DNA of 37,614 nucleotides, taken from assembly GCA_002345705.1 (NCBI GenBank), contig DDWO01000027.1:1-37614 (forward strand), written 5' to 3'. The translations under genes and the position numbers were made by a program. Below are positions 15,771-24,303 of the stretch, in pieces. The DNA is from Acholeplasmataceae bacterium UBA2284. Lineage in GTDB: Bacteria; Bacillota_I; Bacilli_A; Acholeplasmatales; Acholeplasmataceae. Every line of letters begins with the position of its first letter. The first letter of the stretch is position 1. The notes below the pieces were generated by a model. The model did no database searches. It had not been told where the DNA came from and saw only the letters and a program-made list of their open reading frames with translations.

Positions 15771-16904
15771 TTATGCTGCAGCTTTCTTTTTGATGCGTAG
15801 GAATCCGTTATATCCGACGACGTTACCACCTGTGAATACAGATGCTTTGTAGCTGATGATTCCATCTTTGAATTTGTAGTCTGTTGATTTACCGATTTCA
15901 ACTGCTGAGAATACTGGTACTTCATAGTTTTTAAGTGCACCATAAGCGATACCATATTCTCCAGCTGCAGTATTACTATCAGAGATAGCTTTACAGTTTG
16001 AATTGATGATATAAGGAATGCCATCAATTGTTTTATTGACATAATCAATTGAATGGACTTTTCTACCTTCTGGTGTTTTCAGTCCGGCAAATGCACGTAA
16101 ATCATTCTTATTCAAGATAAGAACTGCTCCACCTTCGACTTCTTCATCGCCACCATATGCAAAGACAATATCGTCTAATGTTGAATCAGTGATTGCTTCA
16201 ATTTCAAGTGGAGTAGTATCTGCAAGAGCTACTGCTGCATCACTAAAGATTCCTGTGAATGTGTTAGTCGTTCCTGCACCACGTAAGATTTGTTCGCTGA
16301 TTTTCTTTTTAAGTGAAATATTGATATTGCGTAATACTTCTGCTTGATAAGGAATAGCGGGTAGTTTTTCTAACTCTTCAGTGATTTCTGTATAAGCAGT
16401 AATCTTCACTTTGGAAATGGTTAAATAGCCAAATGCAGGTTCAGTTTCACTGTAAGGTTGTCCTTCAAGTGTCGTTCCAGCGATACCGTTTGATTTCACA
16501 AATGATTTCTTGTACGTTTCTCCACCGTTTAGGTTGATCACATTTACACGATCAACAAGCGTTGATACTTGTGCGAATGGAACTGGTGCCAATCCTGAAG
16601 CGGTGTGGTCCGGTAACAAGATTTCTTCACTTGATACTTGGATAACACGACTTTCACGTAAACTAGCAGCACGTTGTTCCAATTTTTCTTTATCAACTTT
16701 AGTGCGGTTATCGATAACAATTGGTTTGATTTCTGTTTTACTAGCAATCACCATTTTCTTATCAATAACACTTCGTTCTTCTTGAAGTTCTGTTGTTTCG
16801 GTTTCCAATGCTTCAAGTTTGGTAATATCTGTTTCATTATCGACAAGACCTCTGATCTCAGTTAGTCTTGACTCGATTTCTTTCTGTCTTAATTCTAAAT
16901 TCAT
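15771..16904 (-). CDS. HK97-type major capsid protein
   Basis: A 377-residue capsid protein. Residues 1-60 form a charged coiled coil (LRQKEIESRLTEIRGLVDN), the scaffold-like delta domain usually removed by the prohead protease. The HK97 fold follows, with the E-loop region GGETYKKSFVKSNGIAG (about 126-142), KISEQILRGAGTTNTFTG and the A-domain end SVFTGGNVVGYNGFLRIKKK. The terminal KKKAAA is typical. A strong AAAGGAG lies ahead of the start, as expected for the most abundant product. Protease and portal genes precede it. Confidence 0.95.
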   Translation of the reverse strand: MNLELRQKEIESRLTEIRGLVDNETDITKLEALETETTELQEERSVIDKKMVIASKTEIKPIVIDNRTKVDKEKLEQRAASLRESRVIQVSSEEILLPDHTASGLAPVPFAQVSTLVDRVNVINLNGGETYKKSFVKSNGIAGTTLEGQPYSETEPAFGYLTISKVKITAYTEITEELEKLPAIPYQAEVLRNINISLKKKISEQILRGAGTTNTFTGIFSDAAVALADTTPLEIEAITDSTLDDIVFAYGGDEEVEGGAVLILNKNDLRAFAGLKTPEGRKVHSIDYVNKTIDGIPYIINSNCKAISDSNTAAGEYGIAYGALKNYEVPVFSAVEIGKSTDYKFKDGIISYKASVFTGGNVVGYNGFLRIKKKAAA

Positions 16905-16919
16905 GATTGTTTTCTCCTT

Positions 16920-17510
16920 TTAGATTTGAGTTTTAATTTTAATGCGTTTTTTGATAATTTTAGATTGTTCCTCTTGCTCTACTAACTCCATAGCCTTTAG
17001 TTCTAACTCCATAGATTCTAAAGAACGAGCGTATATAGAAGTTGCATCATATGCCGGTGTATCCACAACTGACACATCATACAACCTTTCAATTTTTGTA
17101 ATAGTTCTCTTTGGAATTCTGCCTTCACGATTCCACACTTGTTCATCGACTGTGAAAGCAAAACTCATCTTATCTAATAATCCACTTCTTACCATTTTGT
17201 AGATATCCTGATTCGTATTTGTATCTAGTAATTCAGCACGAACTTTTAAACCAATATTATCTACGGTAAGTGATAGGGATTGATTCTTGGTTCTAGCGAT
17301 AATTAAAAAGGAGTCCATATGATTGTATTTCATTGGAACATCCTTCATTTTGGTTTCCGATAGTGCTCTTGAATCAATTTCCTCTAAGAAACCATATTCC
17401 TCATCACCTATTAGTGTTTCATTGTTAAAGACTAATGCATAGCCTTCTAATATCATCTTGTCATCTTCTTCATGAAGTGTGACATCTGCGAGTCTAGTTT
17501 CCTTTATCAT
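16920..17510 (-). CDS. Prohead protease (HK97 family, S78)
   Basis: A 196-residue protease that processes the capsid during assembly. Family motifs are visible: EGYALVFNN at about 22-30, the histidine in MKYNHMDSFLI (H64), the serine in RSGLLDKMSFAF (S116) and the acidic cluster in RLYDVSVVDTPAY (about 142-154). After the catalytic domain the tail is helical and charged and would be cleaved. It overlaps the small gene before it by 17 nt and lies between portal and capsid as usual. Confidence 0.93.
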   Translation of the reverse strand: MIKETRLADVTLHEEDDKMILEGYALVFNNETLIGDEEYGFLEEIDSRALSETKMKDVPMKYNHMDSFLIIARTKNQSLSLTVDNIGLKVRAELLDTNTNQDIYKMVRSGLLDKMSFAFTVDEQVWNREGRIPKRTITKIERLYDVSVVDTPAYDATSIYARSLESMELELKAMELVEQEEQSKIIKKRIKIKTQI

Positions 17511-17718
17511 CTTTACGAGTCTCTACTTTCTTTGGTTTTGGCGTTACTTGTTTTTCTGGTTTTTGATACTCATATTCAAGCTCTGAGTCTTTATAGAAAA
17601 GTGACTCGAGTTTTTCTTTCTTGCAATAATCATCAATTATGATGGTCTTTTTCTTTTGTGTATCTAAGATAACCTTAAGTGCATCTTCTGATATCTTTCC
17701 ATTAACTGTTATTTTCAT
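17494..17718 (-). CDS. Small phage protein between portal and protease
   Basis: A 74-residue protein, MKITVNGKISEDALKVILDT at the start, with a KKKTIIID strand and a highly charged, proline-containing tail (QVTPKPKKVETRKDDKGN). It overlaps both neighbours by 17 nt, which indicates coupled translation with portal and protease. I do not recognise the family; small genes in this position are common in HK97-type modules. Confidence 0.65.
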   Translation of the reverse strand: MKITVNGKISEDALKVILDTQKKKTIIIDDYCKKEKLESLFYKDSELEYEYQKPEKQVTPKPKKVETRKDDKGN

Positions 17719-18919
17719 CTTTTGGTTCCTCCGTTCCTACTTGATATTGATTTGCTTTATCTGCATCAACAAAGTTTAATGATTGAAGTCGTTTGTTTCC
17801 ACCTTCGATAGGTTCTAAACCGAGTAGTGATCTTGATTCGTTAAGTGACATTATTCCAAGACTCATAAGCTTCTCAATTGCAGATACTTTCGTATTCCAA
17901 GAAGCATACTGTAATCTTTCGCTGTAGAATATGATTTCTTCTCCACGTTCTAGCTGGTTATATGTAAGTAAGCCTAAAGAAAAAGCCTCGCTAAGTTGAA
18001 TAGCTAAAGGCTCTATCGTTGACTCATAGAATGAGTTATATTCATCTTCTGTGTACTTGCTTGTAAATATTGGAACTGACACGCCAAAATAATCAAGGAT
18101 CTTTGCTTGTAAGAATTCGAGTGTATCCTTATCAATTAGTTTCGGATCAACATCTAATGGAATGTACTCTGACTTCAAATCAATTGGTATGATTGAACTA
18201 CCTTTGAGACTCACCGATTCCGATAGAGCAGCATCAAATAGCTCTCGTTGTTTTTTCTTATCCGTTTCTGATAACATCCCATTCATCTTTAAGATACCTT
18301 TGATCTGCATTGATGACTTAATGGCGTTATCGATTCCTTGAAGCAAACTATCATTGATGGATATGGTTTTTAAGATTGCATCATGATCTCCAGTTGATCC
18401 AGTTCCACCAAAGATATCATTTTGTCCGAAATGTCGTCTTAAATGAATGACATTATCGTATGGTAAGATGTAAGATTCCCCATTATCAAATAAGAACTTG
18501 ATGAAATAAGTATCAGCACTATCAACTATCATTTCGACCGTTATTGGTCTTAATGGATAGATACCTTTTAGTTCACCTGAATCCTTATCAAACTTCGGAT
18601 AAACAAATGCATTATCATTTAATAAGAGTAATGTAATTGTCTTGTAGATGAAGTCATAAGGTGTCATAATCTCATTTGGTTTATACTTCAATAAAAAAGA
18701 CAGCCTACCTTTTTTCTCGGTTACTGTCTTATCGTTTTCGGTTTTTATAAATCTTGGTTTGAGTTTCGCACATTGGCTTGCCACTCGATCAATACATATT
18801 TTAACTACATCACTCTTTGATATGTTCGTACCAAATGGTGTGTAAAATGTATTTAAATTGCTAATTAACTGGAGTGCATCAAATGATCCAGTTTTACTTT
18901 TTCTTTTAAATAAAGCCAT
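17702..18919 (-). CDS. Portal protein (HK97 family)
   Basis: A 405-residue portal subunit: twelve copies make the vertex through which DNA is packaged. Family features include KSDVVKICIDRVASQCAKL in the N-terminal part, NEIMTPYDFIYKTITLLLLN, LLNDNAFVYPKFD, SMQIKGILKMNGMLSETDKK and LGLEPIEGGNKRLQSLNFV near the end. I start it at the ATG at 18919, preceded by AAAGGTGAAG; an upstream TTG at 18937 would sit inside that site. It follows the proteasome-like gene. Confidence 0.93.
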   Translation of the reverse strand: MALFKRKSKTGSFDALQLISNLNTFYTPFGTNISKSDVVKICIDRVASQCAKLKPRFIKTENDKTVTEKKGRLSFLLKYKPNEIMTPYDFIYKTITLLLLNDNAFVYPKFDKDSGELKGIYPLRPITVEMIVDSADTYFIKFLFDNGESYILPYDNVIHLRRHFGQNDIFGGTGSTGDHDAILKTISINDSLLQGIDNAIKSSMQIKGILKMNGMLSETDKKKQRELFDAALSESVSLKGSSIIPIDLKSEYIPLDVDPKLIDKDTLEFLQAKILDYFGVSVPIFTSKYTEDEYNSFYESTIEPLAIQLSEAFSLGLLTYNQLERGEEIIFYSERLQYASWNTKVSAIEKLMSLGIMSLNESRSLLGLEPIEGGNKRLQSLNFVDADKANQYQVGTEEPKDENNS

Positions 18920-18933
18920 CGCTTCACCTTTCT

Positions 18934-19599
18934 TCAAATTGGAAATTCTGCTAAAAATCTCGAATCTGATTCAACATTGGAGTTTTCAGATTCAATTTCT
19001 ACTTCAACAAAAGAGTCTGAATTCAGTATACATAGTTGTATAGGAAATCCAATATGAACATCAACTTTTGATAAAGCTTTAAAAGACTTAAAAGCCCAAA
19101 TATCAAGTTTATAAGTAATTTCAGATGCTTTTTGTTTATAGAATTCATCAGAAGCAATTTTAATCACAAGATTTGTATTTGAGCCTGTAAAATATGGTCT
19201 CCCTCTATTTATCCAGAAAACACTCTCAAAATTATCAACACTTCTTAACGACCCTAGCACCCACTCATTTTTATTTATACTATAACCACCCACTATGAGA
19301 TAGAGGTGTTCAATGTGATCTTGATGTTCCAGAATAAACTCTGAGTATGCATTCTTAAATATTGGTTTTGCAATGTCAAATACGTCTTCAATTGATGATG
19401 TTTTGATGATTTTATTGTTTAATTCTTCTCTACACTCATGACCTAATGTACCATAACCACCTGTGGCTACTATCATATTATTATTTAATTTGTGTATCTT
19501 TTTTACTATTGATACACTGCCATCAACTAAATTTGTTCTTCTTGAATCAGCGCTTAAAAACACTCCTTCTTTATCCACATAACCAATAAATCCTGACAT
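18934..19599 (-). CDS. Proteasome-like Ntn-hydrolase, accessory gene
   Basis: A 221-residue protein with the proteasome beta-subunit/HslV fold signature. GVFLSADSRRTN (about residues 13-24) matches the S2-turn pattern with conserved D17 and R19, and VKKIHKLNNNMIVATGGYGT (about 32-51) matches the K-I...G-x-G strands that carry the catalytic lysine. The nucleophile expected at residue 1 or just after the start methionine is Ser2, not Thr (MSGFIG), so catalytic activity is unproven. The middle is helical (EDVFDIAKPIFKNAYSEFIL). It sits between large terminase and portal, where no gene is needed, and has its own extended -10 promoter and GAGGTGG site. Defence, anti-defence or a capsid role are guesses. 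Confidence 0.75.
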   Translation of the reverse strand: MSGFIGYVDKEGVFLSADSRRTNLVDGSVSIVKKIHKLNNNMIVATGGYGTLGHECREELNNKIIKTSSIEDVFDIAKPIFKNAYSEFILEHQDHIEHLYLIVGGYSINKNEWVLGSLRSVDNFESVFWINRGRPYFTGSNTNLVIKIASDEFYKQKASEITYKLDIWAFKSFKALSKVDVHIGFPIQLCILNSDSFVEVEIESENSNVESDSRFLAEFPI

Positions 19600-19624
19600 G
19601 ATAACCCACCTCTTTTTTGTAAAT

Positions 19625-19633
19625 ATTATAACA
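19625..19633 (-). promoter_or_regulatory. Extended -10 promoter of the Ntn-hydrolase gene
   Basis: The minus strand reads TGTTATAAT, a perfect extended -10, at the very end of the large-terminase gene and 26 nt before the ATG at 19599. The -35 region is poor. It suggests the downstream gene can be transcribed on its own. Confidence 0.6.
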
Positions 19634-21269
19634 TATTCTCGTAATCTGTCTTGTATCTATTTAAAACTACATAAGCAATTATTAAAGCTACTGTTCCATC
19701 AATTCTCTTATACTTTGAGTTTAACTTTGATGGTTGTATGTTTCCGTTAAGATCAACTTTTGCTTGTGTATTTGCAAGACACCATTTCATGATTGGGTTG
19801 TTATTGTAGTTTACAAAGTTGTTTTTTAAATCTGCCTCCATAATTTTCATTGGTTCAGATAACGAGTAGATTCCTTGTCTGACCTTTTCCATATTAAAAC
19901 CTAAGTCTTCCATTTCTTTAATCCAATATTGTGAGTTCCATGGATCATATCCTACCCATAAAGGGCGTATTCCATAAGTTTGAATCAATTTCATGAACCA
20001 TTTAGTAACAAGACTAAAATCATTTTGATTTCCTTCTGTAAGTGTTACAAAACCTTTCTTAATCCAAATATCGTAAGGAACATTGTCTTCTTTGATTCTT
20101 TTTTCTACAACTTCACTTGGCATAAAGAAATGTGGAATGACATACTTTATACTGCTTTCTCGCTTTTGAATAACAAGTACTGCAGCAGTTAAATCAGTCG
20201 TTGATGATAAATCTACGCCACCAATTGCATATGAATCTCTTAGATCATCAATGGAGTATTTGTCTTCATTGTTTAAATCATCAAACGATAACCAAGAACC
20301 GGAATCTGCTTGTTTGATATTGAAGTCCTTACAAAGCATTGTAACTCTGGTCGATAGATCATGTTTTGACTTGTTCATAACATCTTCTAGATAATTATTT
20401 AGTTTTACAACACCTAAACTAGGGTTTGATTTCTGCCATGTTAAAGGATCCTCATATATTTCTTTTGTTGAATCTTGAGTATACAACCAAGGTAATACTC
20501 TAGCATCTTCAATTTCACCTTTTAACATCTTTCTAGCATAATCTAATTTATTATCTAAAAAACCACCAACGGTTGTTCCTTCGGTAGTTATGATAAATAT
20601 CAGTGGTTCTTTCTTTGTTGATTGTGATTGTTTGATTGCATCATAGACTTTTGAATCTGTCATTTCATGAACTTCATCGATACAACCAACTTCAATATTG
20701 TATCCATCCTTGTTTCTTGATTGAGCAGATAACTTCTTAATCTTATTCTTGGTCTTTGGAGAATAGATGTGATAGATGTTTTTCTTGCTTCTAGTTTCTT
20801 TTGATAATGCAGGAGATTGTTCACGCATATTGTTAATCTCTTCAAATAGAATATTCGCTTGTTCTGTTGTATTTGAAGCACATACGATATCCACGCCACC
20901 TCTTGATAGAAAGAACTCTGCTAAATCTATACCCGCAACGAAAGTAGTCTTTCCATTCTTACGAGCAATCAATAATATGACTTCATTGAATCTACGTAAT
21001 CCTGAATCAACCATTTTAAAGCCATAAGCAGTTTGTAGTAATGCTTTTTCCCATAGTTCAAGAATAAATGGCATACCATTGAATGGAGACTTTGTGTGTT
21101 TACAAAATGTCTCAATAAAATCAATTCTTAAGTTCCCTGGTTGTTCATCAAAATTATAAAGAGTATTATCTAAATCCTTTATAAGTTGATCTAGTTGTGT
21201 TTTTAGTTCTTCTCCAACAATAATGTTTCCATTATTAATTTCATCGTAGTATTCAATTAAATAATTCAT
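19626..21269 (-). CDS. terL: Large terminase subunit (HK97/phi-type)
   Basis: A 547-residue packaging motor. The ATPase has Walker A IARKNGKTTFVAG (about residues 101-113) and Walker B VGCIDEVHEM (acidic pair D198, E199), with a coupling ITTEGTT motif near 228-234. The nuclease half has GGVDLSSTTDLTAAVLV (about 348-364), with the acidic residue used to cut the concatemer, and YVGYDPWNS-like sequence. It follows a P27-type small subunit with a 4-nt overlap, the normal pair. Length is usual. The family (Terminase_1) is clear. Confidence 0.96.
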   Translation of the reverse strand: MNYLIEYYDEINNGNIIVGEELKTQLDQLIKDLDNTLYNFDEQPGNLRIDFIETFCKHTKSPFNGMPFILELWEKALLQTAYGFKMVDSGLRRFNEVILLIARKNGKTTFVAGIDLAEFFLSRGGVDIVCASNTTEQANILFEEINNMREQSPALSKETRSKKNIYHIYSPKTKNKIKKLSAQSRNKDGYNIEVGCIDEVHEMTDSKVYDAIKQSQSTKKEPLIFIITTEGTTVGGFLDNKLDYARKMLKGEIEDARVLPWLYTQDSTKEIYEDPLTWQKSNPSLGVVKLNNYLEDVMNKSKHDLSTRVTMLCKDFNIKQADSGSWLSFDDLNNEDKYSIDDLRDSYAIGGVDLSSTTDLTAAVLVIQKRESSIKYVIPHFFMPSEVVEKRIKEDNVPYDIWIKKGFVTLTEGNQNDFSLVTKWFMKLIQTYGIRPLWVGYDPWNSQYWIKEMEDLGFNMEKVRQGIYSLSEPMKIMEADLKNNFVNYNNNPIMKWCLANTQAKVDLNGNIQPSKLNSKYKRIDGTVALIIAYVVLNRYKTDYENML

Positions 21270-21595
21270 TCACTTGCTCTCTTAAGAAATTCATCAAAAG
21301 CATCATCTCCATCATCTACTTGTGTTCCAAGAATACTGTTAAGTGTTTTGATAACAGTTCCGTATGAATTCACAAGTTTTGTATAATATTTAGCTGCTTC
21401 AGTTTGTCGTTGCATACCTTTGTTTGATATTTGGATAGCACCATACTTTCTAATCTGCTCTTGTAACTTATCAAGTTCCACTTTCATAAATGCAGCTTGA
21501 TAAATTAAGTTATCTACTAGTTCAGTCTTTGATTCATCAACCAAAGAAAAAAGCGACTTTAATCGCTTGTATTCATTATCAATAAATTTTTTCAT
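21266..21595 (-). CDS. terS: Small terminase subunit (P27 family)
   Basis: A 109-residue helical protein typical of the P27 family of small terminases. The helical pattern FSLVDESKTELVDNLIYQAA is followed by the conserved GAIQISNKGMQRQTEAAKYY (about residues 50-69) and an acidic end (VDDGDDAFDEF). It recognises the phage packaging site and regulates the large subunit. It overlaps the start of terL by 4 nt. Confidence 0.9.
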   Translation of the reverse strand: MKKFIDNEYKRLKSLFSLVDESKTELVDNLIYQAAFMKVELDKLQEQIRKYGAIQISNKGMQRQTEAAKYYTKLVNSYGTVIKTLNSILGTQVDDGDDAFDEFLKRASE

Positions 21596-22164
21596 TTGCG
21601 TAGTTTTTCCATCATTTCTTCAAGTTCTGACATGTATGAAAATGTATAGAATCTTGTATGATGATATTTGTAATAAGCTAAATTATGAACTGTTTCAAAG
21701 AATTTATCTAGTGGTTTCTGCAGTTCAGATAGCTCGATAATTTTATCAAATGAATTTTTATCAATGTGTGCAATATTTCTTGATCTATAATCAGTTATAA
21801 GTTTCCTATAACTATTTAACTCTTTCTTATCTTTTAATAGAATTTTCTTCACATCTGCATAACTTTCACTTGACATAAGACCTTCATGTACTTTTGTAAC
21901 ATCTATTTCTTTTATGTAATTGTTTAGATAATTGAAAAAATGAAATCTACTTCTGCTATCATTTTCAAAAATTAAAGAAAGGTTTAAAACTAATTCATTA
22001 TAACCATCGACAAAATAATAATTAAAGAATAGTTCAAAATCAGTTTCATACGAAGGATCATTCATTTTATCTTGAACATATTTTAATTGATCAAAGCTTG
22101 TTTTTAATTGCAGACTAAGTCCGACAAAAAATGCTAAATTATCATCTAGTTCATATTCAATCAT
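21592..22164 (-). CDS. HEPN/AbiU2-like helical protein
   Basis: A 190-residue, almost wholly helical protein ending next to terS. The segment YRSRNIAHIDKNSFDKII (about residues 127-144) matches the R-x-x-R-N-x-x-A-H-x-D core of AbiU2-type proteins, a branch of the HEPN RNase superfamily with an R-x(4-6)-H site. Helical lengths and the tail FSYMSELEEMMEKLRK also fit. Such proteins act as abortive-infection RNases or are toxins of HEPN-MNT pairs; no MNT partner is adjacent (the pol-beta nucleotidyltransferase is 16 kb away). It overlaps the start of terS by 4 nt. Family placement is from motif only. Confidence 0.6.
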   Translation of the reverse strand: MIEYELDDNLAFFVGLSLQLKTSFDQLKYVQDKMNDPSYETDFELFFNYYFVDGYNELVLNLSLIFENDSRSRFHFFNYLNNYIKEIDVTKVHEGLMSSESYADVKKILLKDKKELNSYRKLITDYRSRNIAHIDKNSFDKIIELSELQKPLDKFFETVHNLAYYKYHHTRFYTFSYMSELEEMMEKLRK

Positions 22165-22248
22165 ATTTCAAAATCCTTTCTTGATTTTTTCAAAAATAAT
22201 GGCTTGCGTTTTTTAATTGCCCACCTACGCGGTACCCTTTGATGGTTA

Positions 22249-22506
22249 TTAATCATCAACAGGGGGGATTGTACATTGAATCATTGTATTGTCAATAAAA
22301 AGATCAACTAAAAATAGTTTTATTTGATTTTCAAATTCACCCTTAATTAAATACACATAGTCTCCACGGTTTAAATCTAATTTAGGTATATCATTCCCAG
22401 AAAAATATACATAGTATTCTGTAGTTCTAGAATCTTCAATTACTGCATACATTCCTGGTATTGGTTCTTTATTTTCATCACACTTAAATAAACGATCTTC
22501 CGACAC
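22249..22506 (-). CDS. Small unknown protein with own promoter
   Basis: An 85-residue soluble protein from a GTG at 22506, with AAAGGGG 7 nt before it. It is strand-rich: PGMYAVIEDSRTTEYYVYFS, then GDYVYLIKGEFENQIKLFLV. I do not recognise it. It has its own extended -10 promoter and lies between the HNH nuclease and the HEPN-like gene, so it is probably an accessory gene. The 84 nt after it contain no clear hairpin, only GC-rich sequence with a GGTACC palindrome. Confidence 0.6.
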   Translation of the reverse strand: MSEDRLFKCDENKEPIPGMYAVIEDSRTTEYYVYFSGNDIPKLDLNRGDYVYLIKGEFENQIKLFLVDLFIDNTMIQCTIPPVDD

Positions 22507-22528
22507 AAAATCACCCCTTTTTATAACT

Positions 22529-22537
22529 ATTATAGCA
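22529..22537 (-). promoter_or_regulatory. Extended -10 promoter upstream of 22506 gene
   Basis: The minus strand reads TGCTATAAT, a perfect extended -10, ending 22 nt before the GTG start. The -35 region has only a T-run. Confidence 0.6.
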
Positions 22538-22560
22538 AAAATGAATTATAAAAACGAGGT

Positions 22561-22845
22561 TTATCTTGAAATCAAATTACCATCTTCATCAAATTGTTGT
22601 TGCTTCGAGAAGCGCTTATGTTCTATGTTGTGACATTTCTTACATAACAATTCTAAATTCTCTTGATTCAAACTGATTTCAGGATTAGTTACATTAAGAA
22701 TTGTAAGTCTTATCTTATGATGAACTTCTTCTCCTAAAGCACCACATCTTTCACACTTTCCATTAGCTTCTCTTATCTTGATTTCTCTTGCTACTTGCCA
22801 TGGAACAGACTTATAAAATCGGTGTATTTCTTTAGGCTTTCTCAT
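22561..22845 (-). CDS. Phage HNH endonuclease
   Basis: A 94-residue nuclease. Zinc-binding cysteine pairs are CERCGA (about residues 32-37) and CKKCHN (about 68-73). The His-His pair lies in EEVHHKIRLT (about 44-53), and the end of the HNH fold is LELLCKKCHNIEHKR. Small HNH proteins directly upstream of terminase genes help cut cos-type packaging sites. The gene overlaps the end of metK by 14 nt. Confidence 0.9.
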   Translation of the reverse strand: MRKPKEIHRFYKSVPWQVAREIKIREANGKCERCGALGEEVHHKIRLTILNVTNPEISLNQENLELLCKKCHNIEHKRFSKQQQFDEDGNLISR

Positions 22846-23962
22846 AAAGCTTTCTCAATACAATAATCTTATCATCTACATGTTCCCAACGAACATCTAA
22901 ATCTTCTCTACCAAAGTGTCCATACTTTGCTAACTCTTGGAATTTAACTTTATCAAGATTGAGTTCTTTTCTTATGTTTTCTGGTCTAAAATCAAATACA
23001 TAATTCACGAGTGCTTGTATCTCTTCATCAGATGTTACACCAGTATCAAAGGTATTAACTAAAACACTCACAGGTTTTGCTACACCAATTGCGTAACTTA
23101 AGTGTACTTCGCAGTGTGTGGCCAAACCTGCCCCTACAACGGTTTTTGCTACATATCTGGCATAATAAGCTGCACTGCGATCAACCTTGCTTACATCCTT
23201 GCCAGAAAAGGCTCCTCCACCATGTCTAGCATAGCCACCATATGTATCTACAATAATCTTTCTACCAGTTAATCCAGAATCTGCATATGGACCACCAATC
23301 ACGAACTCTCCAGTAGGATTGATTAATACTTCTGCCTCGACAATCGTATCAAAATCAAAAACTTTAGTTAAGACTTCATTAATGATCAAATCTTCATATA
23401 ACTCTTTCTTAATCCATGGTTTGGTTTGTGCTGATACAACAATCGTTTGAACTTTCTTTGGTCTACCATTCTTATAAGCTACTGATACTTGACACTTTCC
23501 ATCTGGTCCAAAGATGTGTGAGTATTTTTCTTTACGTATCTTATCCATCTCTTTTGAGATTTGATTTGCTAACATGATCGGCAGTGGCATAAATTCTTGT
23601 GTTTCATTACAAGCATAACCAAACATAATCCCTTGATCGCCTGCACCTTGTTCATGTGATTCAGTTGAATTTACTCCAAGACCAATATCAGCTGATTGTT
23701 TAGATATCTTTTCCATGACTACGAACTCATCTTCATAGCCTATCTCTTTAAGTTTTTGTTTTGCTATATTTGCGTAGTTTACTATCGCAGTTGTTGTTAC
23801 TTCTCCAAAGACAAACACTAAGTCATCTTTGATTGCTGTTTCAACTGCTACGCGAGCATTTTTATCTTGTTCTAAAATGGCATCTAGTATTGCATCACTG
23901 ATTTGGTCACAGACCTTATCCGGATGTCCACAAAATACTGATTCACTTGTTACTACTTGCAT
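22832..23962 (-). CDS. metK: S-adenosylmethionine synthetase
   Basis: A 376-residue, apparently intact methionine adenosyltransferase that makes S-adenosylmethionine from ATP and methionine. Motifs include GHPDK (residues 12-16), GAGDQGIMFGYA (106-117, ATP-binding) and GGGAFSGKD (248-256, P-loop). Length is usual. It sits inside the phage early/packaging region, 1.2 kb downstream of the ParB-methyltransferase fusion, so it may raise the methyl-donor supply when phage DNA is modified (inference). It is preceded by AAAGGAG and by a terminator-like hairpin at 23990-24013. A bacterial gene stranded by rearrangement is less likely, given the phage genes on both sides and the overlap with the HNH gene. 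Confidence 0.95.
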   Translation of the reverse strand: MQVVTSESVFCGHPDKVCDQISDAILDAILEQDKNARVAVETAIKDDLVFVFGEVTTTAIVNYANIAKQKLKEIGYEDEFVVMEKISKQSADIGLGVNSTESHEQGAGDQGIMFGYACNETQEFMPLPIMLANQISKEMDKIRKEKYSHIFGPDGKCQVSVAYKNGRPKKVQTIVVSAQTKPWIKKELYEDLIINEVLTKVFDFDTIVEAEVLINPTGEFVIGGPYADSGLTGRKIIVDTYGGYARHGGGAFSGKDVSKVDRSAAYYARYVAKTVVGAGLATHCEVHLSYAIGVAKPVSVLVNTFDTGVTSDEEIQALVNYVFDFRPENIRKELNLDKVKFQELAKYGHFGREDLDVRWEHVDDKIIVLRKLYEKA

Positions 23963-23989
23963 AAAACTTCATCTCCTTTATAAACGAGT

Positions 23990-24013
23990 AAAAAAGGAGC
24001 TTATTCGCTCCTA
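23990..24013 (-). terminator. Terminator-like hairpin before metK
   Basis: On the minus strand AGGAGC-GAATAA-GCTCCT is followed by six T residues. It overlaps the stop codon of the 24001 gene and lies about 28 nt before metK. It would end or attenuate the early transcript, lowering metK and packaging expression from upstream promoters. Confidence 0.7.
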
Positions 24014-24303
24014 AGTACTGATTTTGGTAAATATGCTGTGTATCTTGCGTAATGATATCCTTCGCTTTCAACAAGGATTCCAAAATCATGTTCATTGCTT
24101 GTAACAAAAATACAATGGAACACATCATCTTTATCACAATACATCACATCAATGTTATCTTTAATAAACTCATAGTCATCAAGTGGATCGTGTATGAATG
24201 TTTCAAACAAATCCTTATCAATAATTACCTCTTTTTCAATGATGAATACATCTTGTGGAAGAAGTTCATCCGGTGTTGCTTTTCTAATAAAGTTTACTTT
24301 CAT
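24001..24303 (-). CDS. Small phage protein (DUF6329-like)
   Basis: A 100-residue soluble protein from the ATG at 24303, which overlaps the preceding stop by 4 nt and has GGGAG ahead of it; the frame's earlier ATG at 24345 lies inside that gene. It has a compact alternating pattern: KVNFIRKATPDELLPQDVFI, a helix ETFIHDPLDDYEFIKDN, then strands FHCIFVTSNEHDFGILVESE. It resembles small phage and mobile-element proteins of unknown function (DUF6329-like). Confidence in the gene is good, in the family low. Confidence 0.6.
   Translation of the reverse strand: MKVNFIRKATPDELLPQDVFIIEKEVIIDKDLFETFIHDPLDDYEFIKDNIDVMYCDKDDVFHCIFVTSNEHDFGILVESEGYHYARYTAYLPKSVLRSE

Noticed and set aside
21592..22164. 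HEPN-MNT toxin-antitoxin pair with the nucleotidyltransferase at 4951-5589
   Set aside because: The two genes are 16 kb apart and in separate modules; true pairs are adjacent, so I do not link them.
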